The notes under the pieces were generated by a model. The model worked only from the letters and a program-made list of their open reading frames with translations. It did not search any database and was not told where the DNA came from. 64,000 nt of DNA from Holothuria scabra (Eukaryota; Echinodermata; Holothuroidea; Aspidochirotida; Holothuriidae), in NCBI GenBank assembly GCA_037179385.1, contig CM074190.1, positions 11,552,206-11,616,205 on the forward strand, written 5' to 3'. A program made the translations under genes and the position numbers. Shown here in pieces: positions 12,651 through 23,196 of this stretch; position 1 is the stretch's first letter, and the number at the start of each line of letters is the position of its first letter.

Positions 12651-13096
12651 TTGATAATGAAAAAACAAGTATTTTTTTTACATTACATTCGACGTATAAT
12701 AAATGCAATATATCCCTTTAATTTAAGCGTTCAACGCCAATTCTCTCAGTTTCCATATTTTGGGAGAATATAACTTTAACTCATTTATCCATTCGCTCTT
12801 TCACCTGTTCACAACAACATAAAAACACAACAAATCAGACAATCAACAAGTTAGTAACATCAATGCTGTAAGTGGAAGCCTAGTTCTCTTAATCTCTGGA
12901 CTTGAAAGACAGATATACTAAACAAAAAATACAGTGGTAAGAATCGCTCCACCCCACAAACCTACCGCCCCCTACATCATTTATAAGTATAATGACAAAA
13001 TATGTCAGTTTACCTTTACTCAGAGACGTCTAGCTGACGGATGTAGCTGGTAGCTTTGGGGGCAGTGTAGTCCAAATTATAATGGATCTATACTTA
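12651..13096. other. No gene recognised
   Basis: AT-rich spacer between the LINE remnant and the family B MITE. Confidence 0.5.
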
Positions 13097-13354
13097 AAGG
13101 ACAATAGCAGTCTTCCCAACTTGAAGTATTGTAGAAGTACACTGTCCTGTTTCATGACTGGCTCTTCAGGGTCATGTGACAATATTTATCCTCCATAAAT
13201 GTGAAATTTACGGGGAATCACTGTTTGGTTTTCCTAAGTATGAAATATTGAATTCCTAAAATATTATGAAAGACACGTCGAAGAGAAGTAAGGAGAAAAT
13301 TGTGAAGTTTAGCTGTTGCTACAAAATTAGACTGGGACGACTGCTCCTCCCCTT
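13097..13354 (+). mobile_element. MITE family B, copy 3 (most complete)
   Basis: Starts AAGGACAATAGCAGTCTTCC and ends GGGACGACTGCTCCTCCCCTT, giving an inverted terminal repeat of about 20 bp. TTA flanks both sides (13094-13096 and 13355-13357). A 3-bp TTA/TWA target duplication is typical of PIF/Harbinger-type elements. That assignment is inference. Confidence 0.8.
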
Positions 13355-13380
13355 TTAGACTGGAGATTTTCCTTTGCAAA

Positions 13381-13510
13381 GTTAGTTAGATAAAGTTTTG
13401 TGGCTCATTTTCTAACCATTTGGCGTAAGTCGGGTCGTCTACGGCCTTCTTCCAGATGTGGTTTACTGGCTTCTATCGCCTACTCCATTGCTTATGCTGA
13501 GCACCAGTTC
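13381..13510 (-). mobile_element. SINE family fragment 2
   Basis: Starts GTTAGTTAGATAAAGTTTTG and contains GTCTACGGCCTTCTTCCAGA, GGCTTCTATCGCCTACTCCA and TTGCTTATGCTGAGCACC. It aligns with the reverse complement of the 41.4-kb SINE from its 3' end to the CATCAGAAATGGAGTAGG region. The tRNA head is missing. Confidence 0.68.
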
Positions 13511-13925
13511 GTATCAAACAAATGTAGAGTTGGTTAGATTGCTCACCGTGGTAACAATGCAAGTACATCTTTGTTTTGAAATAAAAGGGGGGGGGGGATG
13601 GAACTTGGAAGTTGCATGATTAAACAGAGAGAAGTTAATGTAACTAACCCATTTATAAATCATAAAATTTTATTAAATAGAAGAACGTAACCAGCTTCCT
13701 GATCTCGACCTGTAAGGACTGGCATGTGATACGTATCAAAGCTTTTTTTTTTTTTTTTTTGAAGCATAAAAAGTTTATTTAGACTGTTAGAATAGACTTC
13801 ATAGTACCAGACAAGAAACTACAAAAGTGTGCAGGATAAGGTAAAACTTAATCAACTTAAACCTCAAAGCTCTTTAAACTATTCAAATTTATCTTGTTTT
13901 CGACGGGCAACAGGATGCCTACACT
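13511..13925. other. No gene recognised; G run and T run
   Basis: Spacer with a G run at 13588-13597 and a T run at 13743-13760. Confidence 0.5.
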
Positions 13926-14212
13926 CAGTGGCGGAGACCCAGAATGTCAAAATTGGAGAGGGGGACACTAAAGCAAAGGATAATGTTGGGTCAAAATTTC
14001 CTGGCGCAGAGGGAAACCGAGCCCAAAGTCTGGGGGTGTGGGTCCAGGGGGCAAAGCCACAGAAAGCTCAAAGGTTTTAGCATACATCTGAAGGGATATA
14101 TTACTTATTTTTTCGGTTAACCCAACCCCTAGGTGACCCAACTTGGTCCGGGGGACAAGGAAAAAATCTGGGGGAAATACCCACGATCTTGCTCATCTTG
14201 GAGCCGTCATTG
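13926..14212 (+). mobile_element. hAT-like MITE, family G copy 1
   Basis: Begins CAGTGGCGGAGACCC and ends GGAGCCGTCATTG, imperfect hAT-type terminal repeats. Internal blocks are shared with 17087-17394: AATGTTGGGTCAAAAT, GGGCAAAGCCACAGAAAGCTC and TTTTTTCGGTTAACCCAAC. Flanking octamers CCTACACT and CCTTTACC match at 5 of 8 positions, possibly a decayed 8-bp target duplication. The open frame at 13829-14080 lies mostly in this repeat and is not a gene. Confidence 0.68.
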
Positions 14213-16457
14213 CCTTTACCTCTTGTATTTGTGTTGGTTATACTTAATATGATCTTTTCATCAGAGCTATGTTCATTCAATACAGAGCCCTTTAATATTG
14301 CGTGTCAATGAATTTTCAGAAGGGTATGAGATTATGCCTATATATAATCATATGGCCCAAAATAATTTTCCTCCAAAACTGTTTTAAGTAAGGAGTTGGG
14401 CGATATGTAAATTAACAGAAAGAAATCAATTTTAAAATGGTCTAGGAAATGCCATTTCTGCTGATTTGGGACGTGTTTTCAGCGAAGATAAACTCTGGTG
14501 GGAGAAAGTCACCTCACAATTTGGATTGGGTCGATGAAGATGATCACCACTTTGTCCTTCTTACCTTACACTCTTACTTGTGTTGCTATAGTCATGAGGA
14601 GTAATATTGTATAGAAAATATAACAAACTGTTTTTACGCATGGCAAATAATGCTAAATCCGGCCTTGGCGTGTCCAACAGTATAACTGAAAAGCTTTGGA
14701 ATAAGTGAGGTTCCAACTCATGTCTCGAAGTCCTGAGTTGTGCAGAACACTGAGCCTACATCCATGTTTACATTTCAAGTAAAAAGAGTGATTCTTTTGG
14801 TTAGAATTTTTAGGATATGGTTCATAGAACCCCTAGTCAAAGCAACAAATATATTTCACTAATTTTCAGCTTGAAAACCACAAAGAAATTCCAAAGGGGA
14901 ATCCCCTTAACTCTTCTGCAAAGACGGCTAGTCATGTCTGTCACAGGAACTAAATAAGTTAACCGTTTGCAACGGACCCTGTTCACAGGCGAATTTTAAA
15001 AAAAGACAAACCTATACGCATTGGCCATGCACACCTTAAGTTTACAAAACATGGACTGCAAACGATCAGAAGATGTCACAACTTGCAGACTGAAGGAAAT
15101 TACTTAAATGTTCAAAAATTTCTCAACCCCCCCCCGCCCTTAGATCTCTCCCCAGGCCAGATATTCATGTGTGTCCTTTCCAAAAAAATACATATGGTTA
15201 TCCTAGCCATGTCTCCCTCCAAGTTGCCCAGGTAAGGTTGGTTAGTTAAAGGGTTTGGCCACTGACGAAAGTTTTACCCCATTCCTCTATCATCTAGCAC
15301 TTCGAAGAAAGGTTTTTTTTTTTTCATTTTTCAGGAGTCAGCCGACATTTCTCTAATACGGCAATGTCTCTAATATTGAACCGTCTTCGGTTTTCACCTC
15401 GCCCTTGGTTTGAAATATCCGAAGACATTTCCGACAAAAAAATTGGTTGAGGGAGGAAATAACGAATTGTTTCCAGAGGATGGTACGAACAACCCCTCAC
15501 ATGTGGCGGAGAGTTTTCGCACCATACATCTATGGAACAATAGACGATGTGGTTGAGCGAGAACCCACAATCCTCGTTGTTGGGACTCGCCGTTGGTGGG
15601 ATTCAAGCTTGCGGGACTTCATTGTGCAAACTACCTGGACCGTTTGGGGTTGAGGGGATATTTTGAGGAATCTGAAAAACCCTTTAAATCTTCGTCATTC
15701 GAGCAAATTATTCCAAAGTATAGGATTTACAATGCACTAATGCAACAACACGTCCTACCCTCACCAATGGGGAATTACACTATTTGAACAATCGATAAGA
15801 CGATGCAAGTATACCATCTTATAATGAAAGAATTGATCCAGAGTTTGAAGAAAAGAACCATTTCTAAGGGCGAAGACCCTCACATAAAACATCGAACACG
15901 TCGAAACACATTCACGACAAGACTTCGAGACCTCGCCTTGGCAATTTGTCGTATCTGAATAAATCTTCCAAACCGCTCTGGGTTTTATAAGTTTTTAGTA
16001 ATAACCAAAACAATGCCATTTAATTCAGCATTTTTATGAACAGGGAATGCAAATTTAAATGTTTCAAACAAAAAGGAATAAAGTGCATGCTTCATAAAGT
16101 CTGTCAAAATAGAGAACCTGTCCCCACCTAAATTCCTCTCAGCAGATCTGGTGATGTGCACTGGCATTTGAGTGATATCTACCTCGACAGTTTGAATAAA
16201 GACGTGCATTTCTTATCATACCCCATCCTGTCTAAAGCAGTCCAATATAAAATAAGCTATAGGGCTCAATATTTTCAACGAATTTTACTTTTTCACTTGG
16301 TCTGTCTATACGAAAGCTACCTACAATTAAGTGAATCCTGTTCATAAAACAGGATTAGCAGTTGGTGTTCAAGTTTCGTTGAATTACCGTATCTACGACA
16401 ATAGTCTATAGCTAGGTATTCCAAAAGTGTATATGCAGGTAATGTATGAGTAGCTAT
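14213..16457. other. No gene recognised
   Basis: Non-coding by inspection. A stretch at about 15530-15640 has a tRNA-like GGGATTCAAGCTTGCGGGAC block, so part may be an old tRNA-derived repeat. I could not find a matching A box. A C run lies at 15127-15135. Confidence 0.4.
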
Positions 16458-16560
16458 AGTTAGTTAATTAGAGTTTGGTTCAATTGAAGCCGCCCACGGC
16501 CCTTTTTCCAGTTGTGGCTCATTGGCTTGTTATCTCTACGCCATTGCTTGTGTATGGAAA
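16458..16560 (-). mobile_element. SINE family fragment 3
   Basis: AGTTAGTTAATTAGAGTTTG, then GCCCACGGCCCTTTTTCCAG, TTGTGGCTCATTGGCTTGTT and TACGCCATTGCTT. Matches the other minus-strand fragments of the SINE body. Confidence 0.65.
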
Positions 16561-16911
16561 TGATTTCTCACAAGCAAGTTGTGGGGCCATGACAGCCGCA
16601 AACTGAAGAACAACATCCCATTACGGAGTTTTTAATTTCAAAAATGAAGTTAAAAGTGATGAATGTTGTCCATACAAAATGTACTTTAATACCTCAAAAT
16701 ACCAAACCTAAGACTTATTTATACTTATAGAAGTTATTTAAACCACAAGTAAGTGAAGTCACAGTGTCAACGGTCAGCACATTACTATCAGAAGGATGAA
16801 AAACTTTCAGTAGCCTGTATAGCGACTAAGGGAATACAGTCCTGGATAGTTAGCTGTATACATATTTCAAGTCCAGTTAAAAACCTAATTCTCTCACCCC
16901 AGACAGGAAGG

Positions 16912-17032
16912 GTTGTAGCCCGTGTAGCGCCTCTGTAGTTGCAGCCCCCTAAGGTTGCCGCCCCTCAGGTTGGTTTTTCATAGCGATGAGCTGAACGAAA
17001 AGACTTCGTCCGCTCCGCAGGCGAAAGGGGTC
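16912..17032. mobile_element. Short MITE family H, copy 1
   Basis: GTAGCGCCTCTGTAGTTGCA, then CATAGCGATGAGCTGAACGA and GTCCGCTCCGCAGGCG. The same order of blocks recurs at 53046 and 55334. Ends GTAGCCcGtG and CGCAGGCg are degraded versions of the family terminal repeat. Confidence 0.6.
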
Positions 17033-17086
17033 GTCGAATGACAGAGTGCTCTATTCTACCTGCTGTGTACGGTACCCAGAGGCGGC

Positions 17087-17394
17087 AAAAGAATGTAGAA
17101 ATTGGGAGCAAACTAGGAGTAAAGTATAATGTTGGGGACCAAAAAACCAAGTCCACATTACAAATGCCTGGGGTTGGTGGTCAAGAGGGCAAAGCCACGG
17201 AAGCTCTGCGGGTTTTAACATGCCTCTGGATGGAAAATTAAGTCTCTGGTAGTCTGGAGAGGTATATTATTATATATTTTTTTCGGTTAATCCAACTCCT
17301 AGCTGACCTAACTTGGGGGGAGGGGCAAGTGGGGTGGGGAATGACAAAATCTGGGGCAAGTGCTCCCCCCCCCCCCACCGTAGCGTCGTCACTG
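17087..17394 (+). mobile_element. hAT-like MITE, family G copy 2
   Basis: Begins CAGAGGCGGCAAAAGAATG and ends CGTAGCGTCGTCACTG. Shares GGGCAAAGCCACGGAAGCTC, TTTTAACATGCCTCTGG and TTTTTTTCGGTTAATCCAAC with copy 1, and has an expanded C run at 17365-17377. No clean target duplication is seen. Confidence 0.65.
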
Positions 17395-17404
17395 TGTTAA
17401 CCAA

Positions 17405-17470
17405 AGACCGGGATTTGAACCCATGCATGCACATGTTTCACATGTGAATGCATGGTTTAAATCCCGGTCT
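17405..17470. repeat. Near-perfect hairpin, 30-bp arms, in a tRNA-like context
   Basis: Left arm AGACCGGGATTTGAACCCAT... (17405-17434) and right arm ...CATGGTTTAAATCCCGGTCT (17441-17470) are inverted copies with about three differences and a very short loop. On the minus strand one arm reads GGGTTCAAATCCC, resembling a Pol III B box or tRNA T-arm. No A box or full cloverleaf is visible, so it is called a repeat rather than a tRNA. Confidence 0.72.
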
Positions 17471-17605
17471 ATATAAGTGGGTTTTTCTCTGGGTACCTGC
17501 TATCCTCCCGCACTTGGCATAAGCTTGCGCTAGGCCACTTAAACAAGCTGCCAAGTTGACCAAATATTGGTAAAGCGCGGAGCTAAAACACCTCCAGGTG
17601 GACCA

Positions 17606-17912
17606 GTTAAGTAGCCAAGTTTGTTTTTCCCCACACGGTTCCAATTCTCCTTACCTTTTTACTAAATCCCTCCACCATGTCTCAACCTCATCCTCGTCCA
17701 GACACAATCTCAGTTCATTGCTCCCTGGCAGAGTGAGTAGACAAGGCCCCAATGTGTAATCAAACACTCTCAGTATACAGTACATGCTGTTCGATATGAG
17801 CTTAAATACTCTGCATTTTTCAGCTTGCTGTCAATCAAAGGAATATGCCAATTGAGAATTTCTGTAGACTTTTACCAAAATTGTAGTTGGAGGTGAGAGT
17901 TGACTGCCTTTA
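17606..17912 (+). mobile_element. MITE family E, copy 1
   Basis: About 305 bp. Shares CATCCTCGTCCAGACACAAT, CTCAGTTCATTGCT, CACTCTCAGTATACAGTACA, GCTGTCAATCAAAG and CAATTGAGAATTTCTG with 47775-48078. The 3' end GAGGTGAGAGTTGACTGCCTTTAA mirrors the decayed 5' end, shown here only as its GGTGAGAG core. Confidence 0.72.
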
Positions 17913-20900
17913 AATTGCAATTAACCTTGAAGAGGAGCTGATCAAAAACAGTCGGCCATGGTGCCCTGTGTTTTATTGTAAGACATGATTGCAGTTGATC
18001 TGAGGATTAGTTCATCCCACTTTTCCTTCTTCATGCAGTGACACTATTATTTTGTAAATCGATGTGCAAAGTAGGACATATTTTTGCAAACACCGATTGA
18101 AAAGTCTCGACCTTGCTACTGCAACAGGTATTCAGATACTTTCTTTTGTGTGATAACCAGACGACTGGACGAGGCTAAAGGGATTATCCAAATTCCAAAA
18201 GTCAGGAATCAAATCACGAATTAATAGTGTTTCTGTCTTTTTTATAAACTGCTTCTGTCTCGGTGGAAAAACATTATTAATGATGAATTGAGCCAGCTTT
18301 TTACGATAGAAGTGGTCAGGACGGAGTATTCAAAACAAGTTAAATGGCGTTTAGTATTATGCAACGAATTATTACAAGTGTCAAAGTGACAAAGAAATGT
18401 TTTTTTTTTCACTAGCATTTTTCCTCTATTTGCAAAGGTTCTTCGATGAGACAGGAGATGTACTTTAAAGAGGAAAATCCGAACAAAATAAAATCATATG
18501 TATCATTTCAAAAATTTATCACAAGACAGGTGTGTTAGAAATAGATATTCGCATGAAAGAAGAAAACTTCATTCACACCAATAAGCATGAAATAATTTTA
18601 TAAATTGATTTTCCATTACATGGAGATAAATCCCTTATCTCAGTGTTTTACTTTTTGGTATGTGCACTTATCTTTAGCGGAGACCGCAAATTCATTTAAC
18701 GCTTAGGTATTGAATTCCACATGACAAGTGCTATATGAAAGCAGTCTCTTTACATGTTTACTCGTCATTACTGAATAAAACATTTTAGGGTTTCATGTCC
18801 ACAGATCTAAAACATTCAAGTGTTAACAAAGAACCTCCTGTATGCAGGGGCGGCGTCCGTGGTGGGGCAGGGAAAACCGCCCCAATTCCCAAGAAAATGT
18901 GTAAAGAGAAGGAAAAGAAGGGAAACAGAAAAAAAAAAGAAAAAATAGCACTCAACTCAAGATTTGTTCCCCAAAGTACCCGGGCATCGCCCCTGCCAGT
19001 GAATCAAGAAAAAGGCAGGTCGGAGGGCAAGATTTCTAGTGTATAGACCTTTCAGTATTTAAGTTTCATTTATGTAAGCATTAAAACACTTTGAATTCAA
19101 GAATGCACCTCATATGGGCCTTTTGTATAGGTACGGATCTCAGCCCACGGATACGGGCTTTCCTGCACCAATATGTTGCGAATTAAGTATTGATTAGAAA
19201 CAAATGAAATAAATCCTTGCAGAAAAGGAAGGGAATGGGCACATGATCAGCTGAGTCTCCTCAAGGATCCTTGATTAGGTTGCGTGGCTCAGGCGCTGAT
19301 CTAGACTTTGAGAATCGGCACTGACTGACTGACAGGCTGATAAACACAGTTGTACGGTGACCAAGAATCATTGTAGGAGTGCGGTATTATCTAAGGCCTG
19401 CCGATTGAGGCTCCCCGACGGCGTTTAATTTTTTTTTTTTCGAAAGTTTGTTGTCGTCCGTAGACAATTAATTTTTAAAATCACTGAGAGCTCTTACAAG
19501 AGGAATTTTTTAACAGCAGTTGACCGATGTATTTGGTAATGAGTTGTCACGTGTGTCATATTCCCGTTGTTTTATCTCCAGAAACCGCGTGGAAATTTTT
19601 CCAAACTTTTATTTGTTTAAGGGTGTGAACATTGTGTATTCGGGGTCGAAAATGCGGCGCGCAAAGGGCGCATAAAATTTTGCTTTCTTTTGAGAAAAGG
19701 TAAAATGCTTGTATTGTTCTTTTGAGAAAAAGGTTAAATGCTTGTATTGGAGAGATTGTGGCTCATGCAGGTGACGTCACTATTGTGATGAACAAGTAAC
19801 GAGACCATGCATGATGTATTGAGCTCTAGCCTAAATTAAAGAGAAGACATACCGGTGGTTTTCGGGAAAATGGACTCAACCATCACCTGTGACCTGCGGA
19901 AAATTAGACGGAAGGCTTTGGGGCCTGATACCCCGAGGCCCCCTCCCCCTCTGTAAAACTGCGCCTGTGGGGTCAACGTTTGTGAGAAGAAATACCATGG
20001 AGATTGGCCTATCTTTAGAAGTTCTTTGCATGTACTAAAACACTTAACTGCCTTTATTCCGCATGGTAGCCAGGATTTTGTTGTTCGGAAGAGGGACAAT
20101 GTCAAACCCATTCGTAACCCCAATGCTGAGGGGTGGGTTATAAGGGAAGAATGGGCCAACGTTTCCCCGTTGTTTAACTTTTGGTTGTCTCGAGGGGGCC
20201 TATGCAAAATAGTGCTATATTTTTCTTCTTATTATACTAGAATCATCGATCCATGTGCTAAAAATGTCATGATTTTTAATCTGGTAGTGAATACCCGGAT
20301 ATAAGTCATAAGTTGGTCGATGGGGGAAGGGGAGCAAACACTCGAAGCCATAAGGACGGTGCACAATTTTCGGCCCAAAGATTTGGTATGAAGCTTGACA
20401 TATGGGAAATAGTTTTCCTATTTTGGGGAAAGTTTGGTTTTTATGTATGAAATTTGAAACTTTAGGGATTATTGAAGAATATTCTCTTCCTGATACCGAA
20501 ATTTGAGATTGTCGGTGCGACAGCAGACCGCGGTGGGGTTTCACAAGTTAAATCTTATGCATTCGGAGTAAGGCTCTTCGACCAAATTTGAAATTTTCCG
20601 AAAATTAACTGCCAGTTTGAGACAATTACCGGTACTTGAAAGTCAAGAGCTTACAATGAAGAAACGCTGGAATTTCATGAAAGGAAGTTTCATAAAAGAA
20701 AAATTTGGGGGATTTATTGAAGAACCTGCCTCTCAAGAGCAAAATAACTTAAGAGGATATCAGGGTGACTGAAGTCGTCCCGGTAACATATCTTACTGAA
20801 TGCGGCTTAAGGTTAGTAGAAGGAATTGCAGTTTCTTTTTTTACTTCGAGTTTTGGTCTTCGTTTTTGTTTGTTTGCTGGATTATTTTCTATTTCGGAAT

Positions 20901-21650
20901 ATTAAAAAAAACATGGAGTTTTTTATTTGAGACACATTGGCATTTTATGGCAGAAGGTTTGAAATTGTGGTTAAGAGTTTCTTTGTAATAGCCTAAGAAA
21001 TGGATAATATTCGCTATTTGTTAATCAGTTAAAGGGTCTAACCATCCTGTAAGCAAAATGAAGCAGATCGTCGCGACGAATGGACGACCGTTATTTGTTT
21101 AAGTTACTTATTTCATTGTAAAGTGAGCTGAGACTCTGTAGATGAAATTGTACAAACATTGGCTCGCCTTTCTCAAAATTCGAACGTTTAGAATTTATAT
21201 TGAAGAAACTTTGGAAAGATTTCGATATTGATGGGGAAAATTATTGGAAATTTCCAGGTGCAACTTTTTCAAATCAAAATCAAACCAAATCAAATTTCAT
21301 ATCGTCAAGGGGTAAGAGACTAATCTGGGGTACATCTTTTTCTCGAGAGTTGAGTTCCCCAACGCGGGCTATGACCTTTGTCGCACTCTGCGCTGTCGCC
21401 ACGCCTGGTTTTTGGACTACGTGTAAGTATTAGGGGGAATATGGCCAGTCCAAACCCTCGAATCGACAACAATTTGACACTTTGCTTCGTTTAAGAATTT
21501 TCCACCAAAAAATCACGTGCACCTATAAACCAAACATTTCTAAACTAACCTTTCACTTGCCCCCAGCCACCAACTCCATTTACCGACAGCCCATCCCTAC
21601 CTCCGTTTAAACTAGAAGGTAATAATATCTTAAGGCGCAAAACACTGTTT
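17913..21650. other. No gene recognised; minor repeats
   Basis: Contains a 32/33-bp tandem duplication at 19685-19749 (TTCTTTTGAGAAAAGG then TAAAATGCTTGTATTG, twice). A hAT-like fragment near 18847-19000 carries CAGGGGCGGCGTCCG and CCCCTGCCAGTG. A stretch at 20290-20760 shares AAAGTCAAGAGCTTA and GGAATTTCATGAAAG blocks with 47640-47770 and 57650-58110. Open frames at 19836-20207 and 20215-20544 (minus) show no domain. Confidence 0.45.
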
Positions 21651-22031
21651 AACTTACCTTAACCCGTCCCTCATAGCCAGTTAGCTGCAACTCCCTGGAT
21701 CTTCGCGCTCTCAAGCCTCCCATCACTGTCTGACTTTTCTTTGTCTTGTTATAGCGCCCCCAATTTATATGTAAAACTTTTCAACAGCATTTCAAATGTT
21801 TTCTGCTTTAACAAACAAGGATAACTCTCCATCAAAGCATCTAACTTACCTTAACCCGTCCATCATAGTCAGTTAGCTGCAACTCCCTGGATCTTCGCGC
21901 TCTCAAGCCTCCCATCACTGTCTGACTTTTCTTTGTCTTGTTATAGCGCCCCCAATTTATATGTAAAACTTTTCAACAGCATTTCAAATGTTTTCTGCTT
22001 TAACAAACAAGGATAACTCTCCATCAAAGCA
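21651..22031 (+). repeat. 192-bp tandem duplication (two nearly identical units)
   Basis: Unit 1 is 21651-21842 and unit 2 is 21843-22031. Both begin AACTTACCTTAACCCGTC and end CTCTCCATCAAAGCA. Reading both, I find only two substitutions, near the start (CCCTCATAGCC versus CCATCATAGTC). Such identity in otherwise decayed DNA implies a recent duplication or array contraction. Confidence 0.93.
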
Positions 22032-22816
22032 GTTATTTGAAGATTTCCTGCTCATTTATTATCCTTAAGTTTTCTCACCAGTGGAGTAAATATGAAATTG
22101 GTAGCGAAATTTGGAGAGTCATCACTTTCGAGTGAAAGAAATCAGTACTTTTTGCGTATATATCAACGTATGTTTGCGAAGATATATTAAGTCCCGAGTA
22201 TGCGCAGCTAAAAGGTGACCTCTAGAAACGTTCTCAGCAATAAAACGAAATTACAATGTTTCAGCTTAACATGGTTTCAATATGAAAAAAGGGAAGACAA
22301 GCCTTTAAAGTGGAAGTTATAGGGGCAGTAGTTCACCCAGTCCTCTCTCATCATTTTCCATCCTCTGTTCCAAGTTTTGTTTCAGGTTTGGCTTTCATGA
22401 TTCTTTCCTGAAGACTATCGTTTTGACTGCTCTCTGCGACACGCGATCCTCCTCAAATATCGCTGACAATGCTAGCTTGCGCAACCTTGCTGCATTCAGA
22501 AAGGAGACATCAAAGCTATCAGCATATATCTGATGGTCAGCTTTGGAACTCTAAGAGTAGCAACTATTTTAGTCTAAGCTAGAATATATGGGAATATACA
22601 TGCACATTTCACGCAAGCACCTAAGATAGCATTTCTTCCCTGTGTACAATTGGTCCCCCAAAAGGAGGCTTCCCTGCTTCCAGTTTTCAGCGGGCGTTCC
22701 TCATAATCCAATTGAAGAAAAAATCCTTTCAACTGGTGAGTGTCGCTTGGACGGCTCCCCCCCCCCTTCAAAGAGAGTCACTGAAAATATGAGAATTGAA
22801 TAGCGTTAGAGAGTGT
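22032..22816. other. No gene recognised
   Basis: Non-coding spacer. A C run is at 22760-22768. Confidence 0.5.
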
Positions 22817-22980
22817 TAGAGTTAGATAAATTTATACGGTCCAGTTTCCAACCTATTGGTTCAAGTCGAGCCGACCACGGTCATTTTCCAGTTGTGGCTC
22901 ACTGGCTTGTTTTCCCTACTCCATTGCTTATGCGGAGCACCACGCACAACGGTAGTAGGTTCCATTTTCAGAGTCTTTGG
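22817..22980 (-). mobile_element. SINE family fragment 4 (longest headless copy)
   Basis: Starts AGAGTTAGATAAATTTATAC and contains CAGTTTCCAACCTATTGGTT, GACCACGGTCATTTTCCAGT, TGTGGCTCACTGGCTTGTTT and CTCCATTGCTTATGCGGAGC. In reverse complement it aligns with the 41.4-kb SINE back to GACTT...AAAATGGAACCC, just short of the tRNA-like head. Confidence 0.72.
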
Positions 22981-23196
22981 CAGCGTTGTTCGATTTTAAT
23001 CGCCCTGATTAAAATCACTGATTTAAATCGCGATTTTAATCAAATGATTTTTTTCAAAAAAATCAGTGATTTTAAATCACTTCATTGGAAAAATTTTATT
23101 TATGGACAGAAAAAGATATTTATGGTTGATTCATTCACTGAATTCAACTAATTTGAAGGAACAACACAGTTTAGAACGATTAAAATCACAGTGTGG
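22981..23196. mobile_element. Candidate small inverted-repeat element with AAATC/GATTT palindromes
   Basis: Left end CAGCGTTGTTCGATTTTAAT, right end CGATTAAAATCACAGTG. The two share an inverted ATTTTAATCG core. The inside is a chain of GATTTAAATC-like palindromes at 22990-23080. It abuts SINE fragment 4. No clear target duplication. Confidence 0.45.

Noticed and set aside
17405..17470. Possible tRNA gene
   Set aside because: Only a T-arm/B-box-like segment in an inverted repeat. No A box, anticodon stem or acceptor stem.
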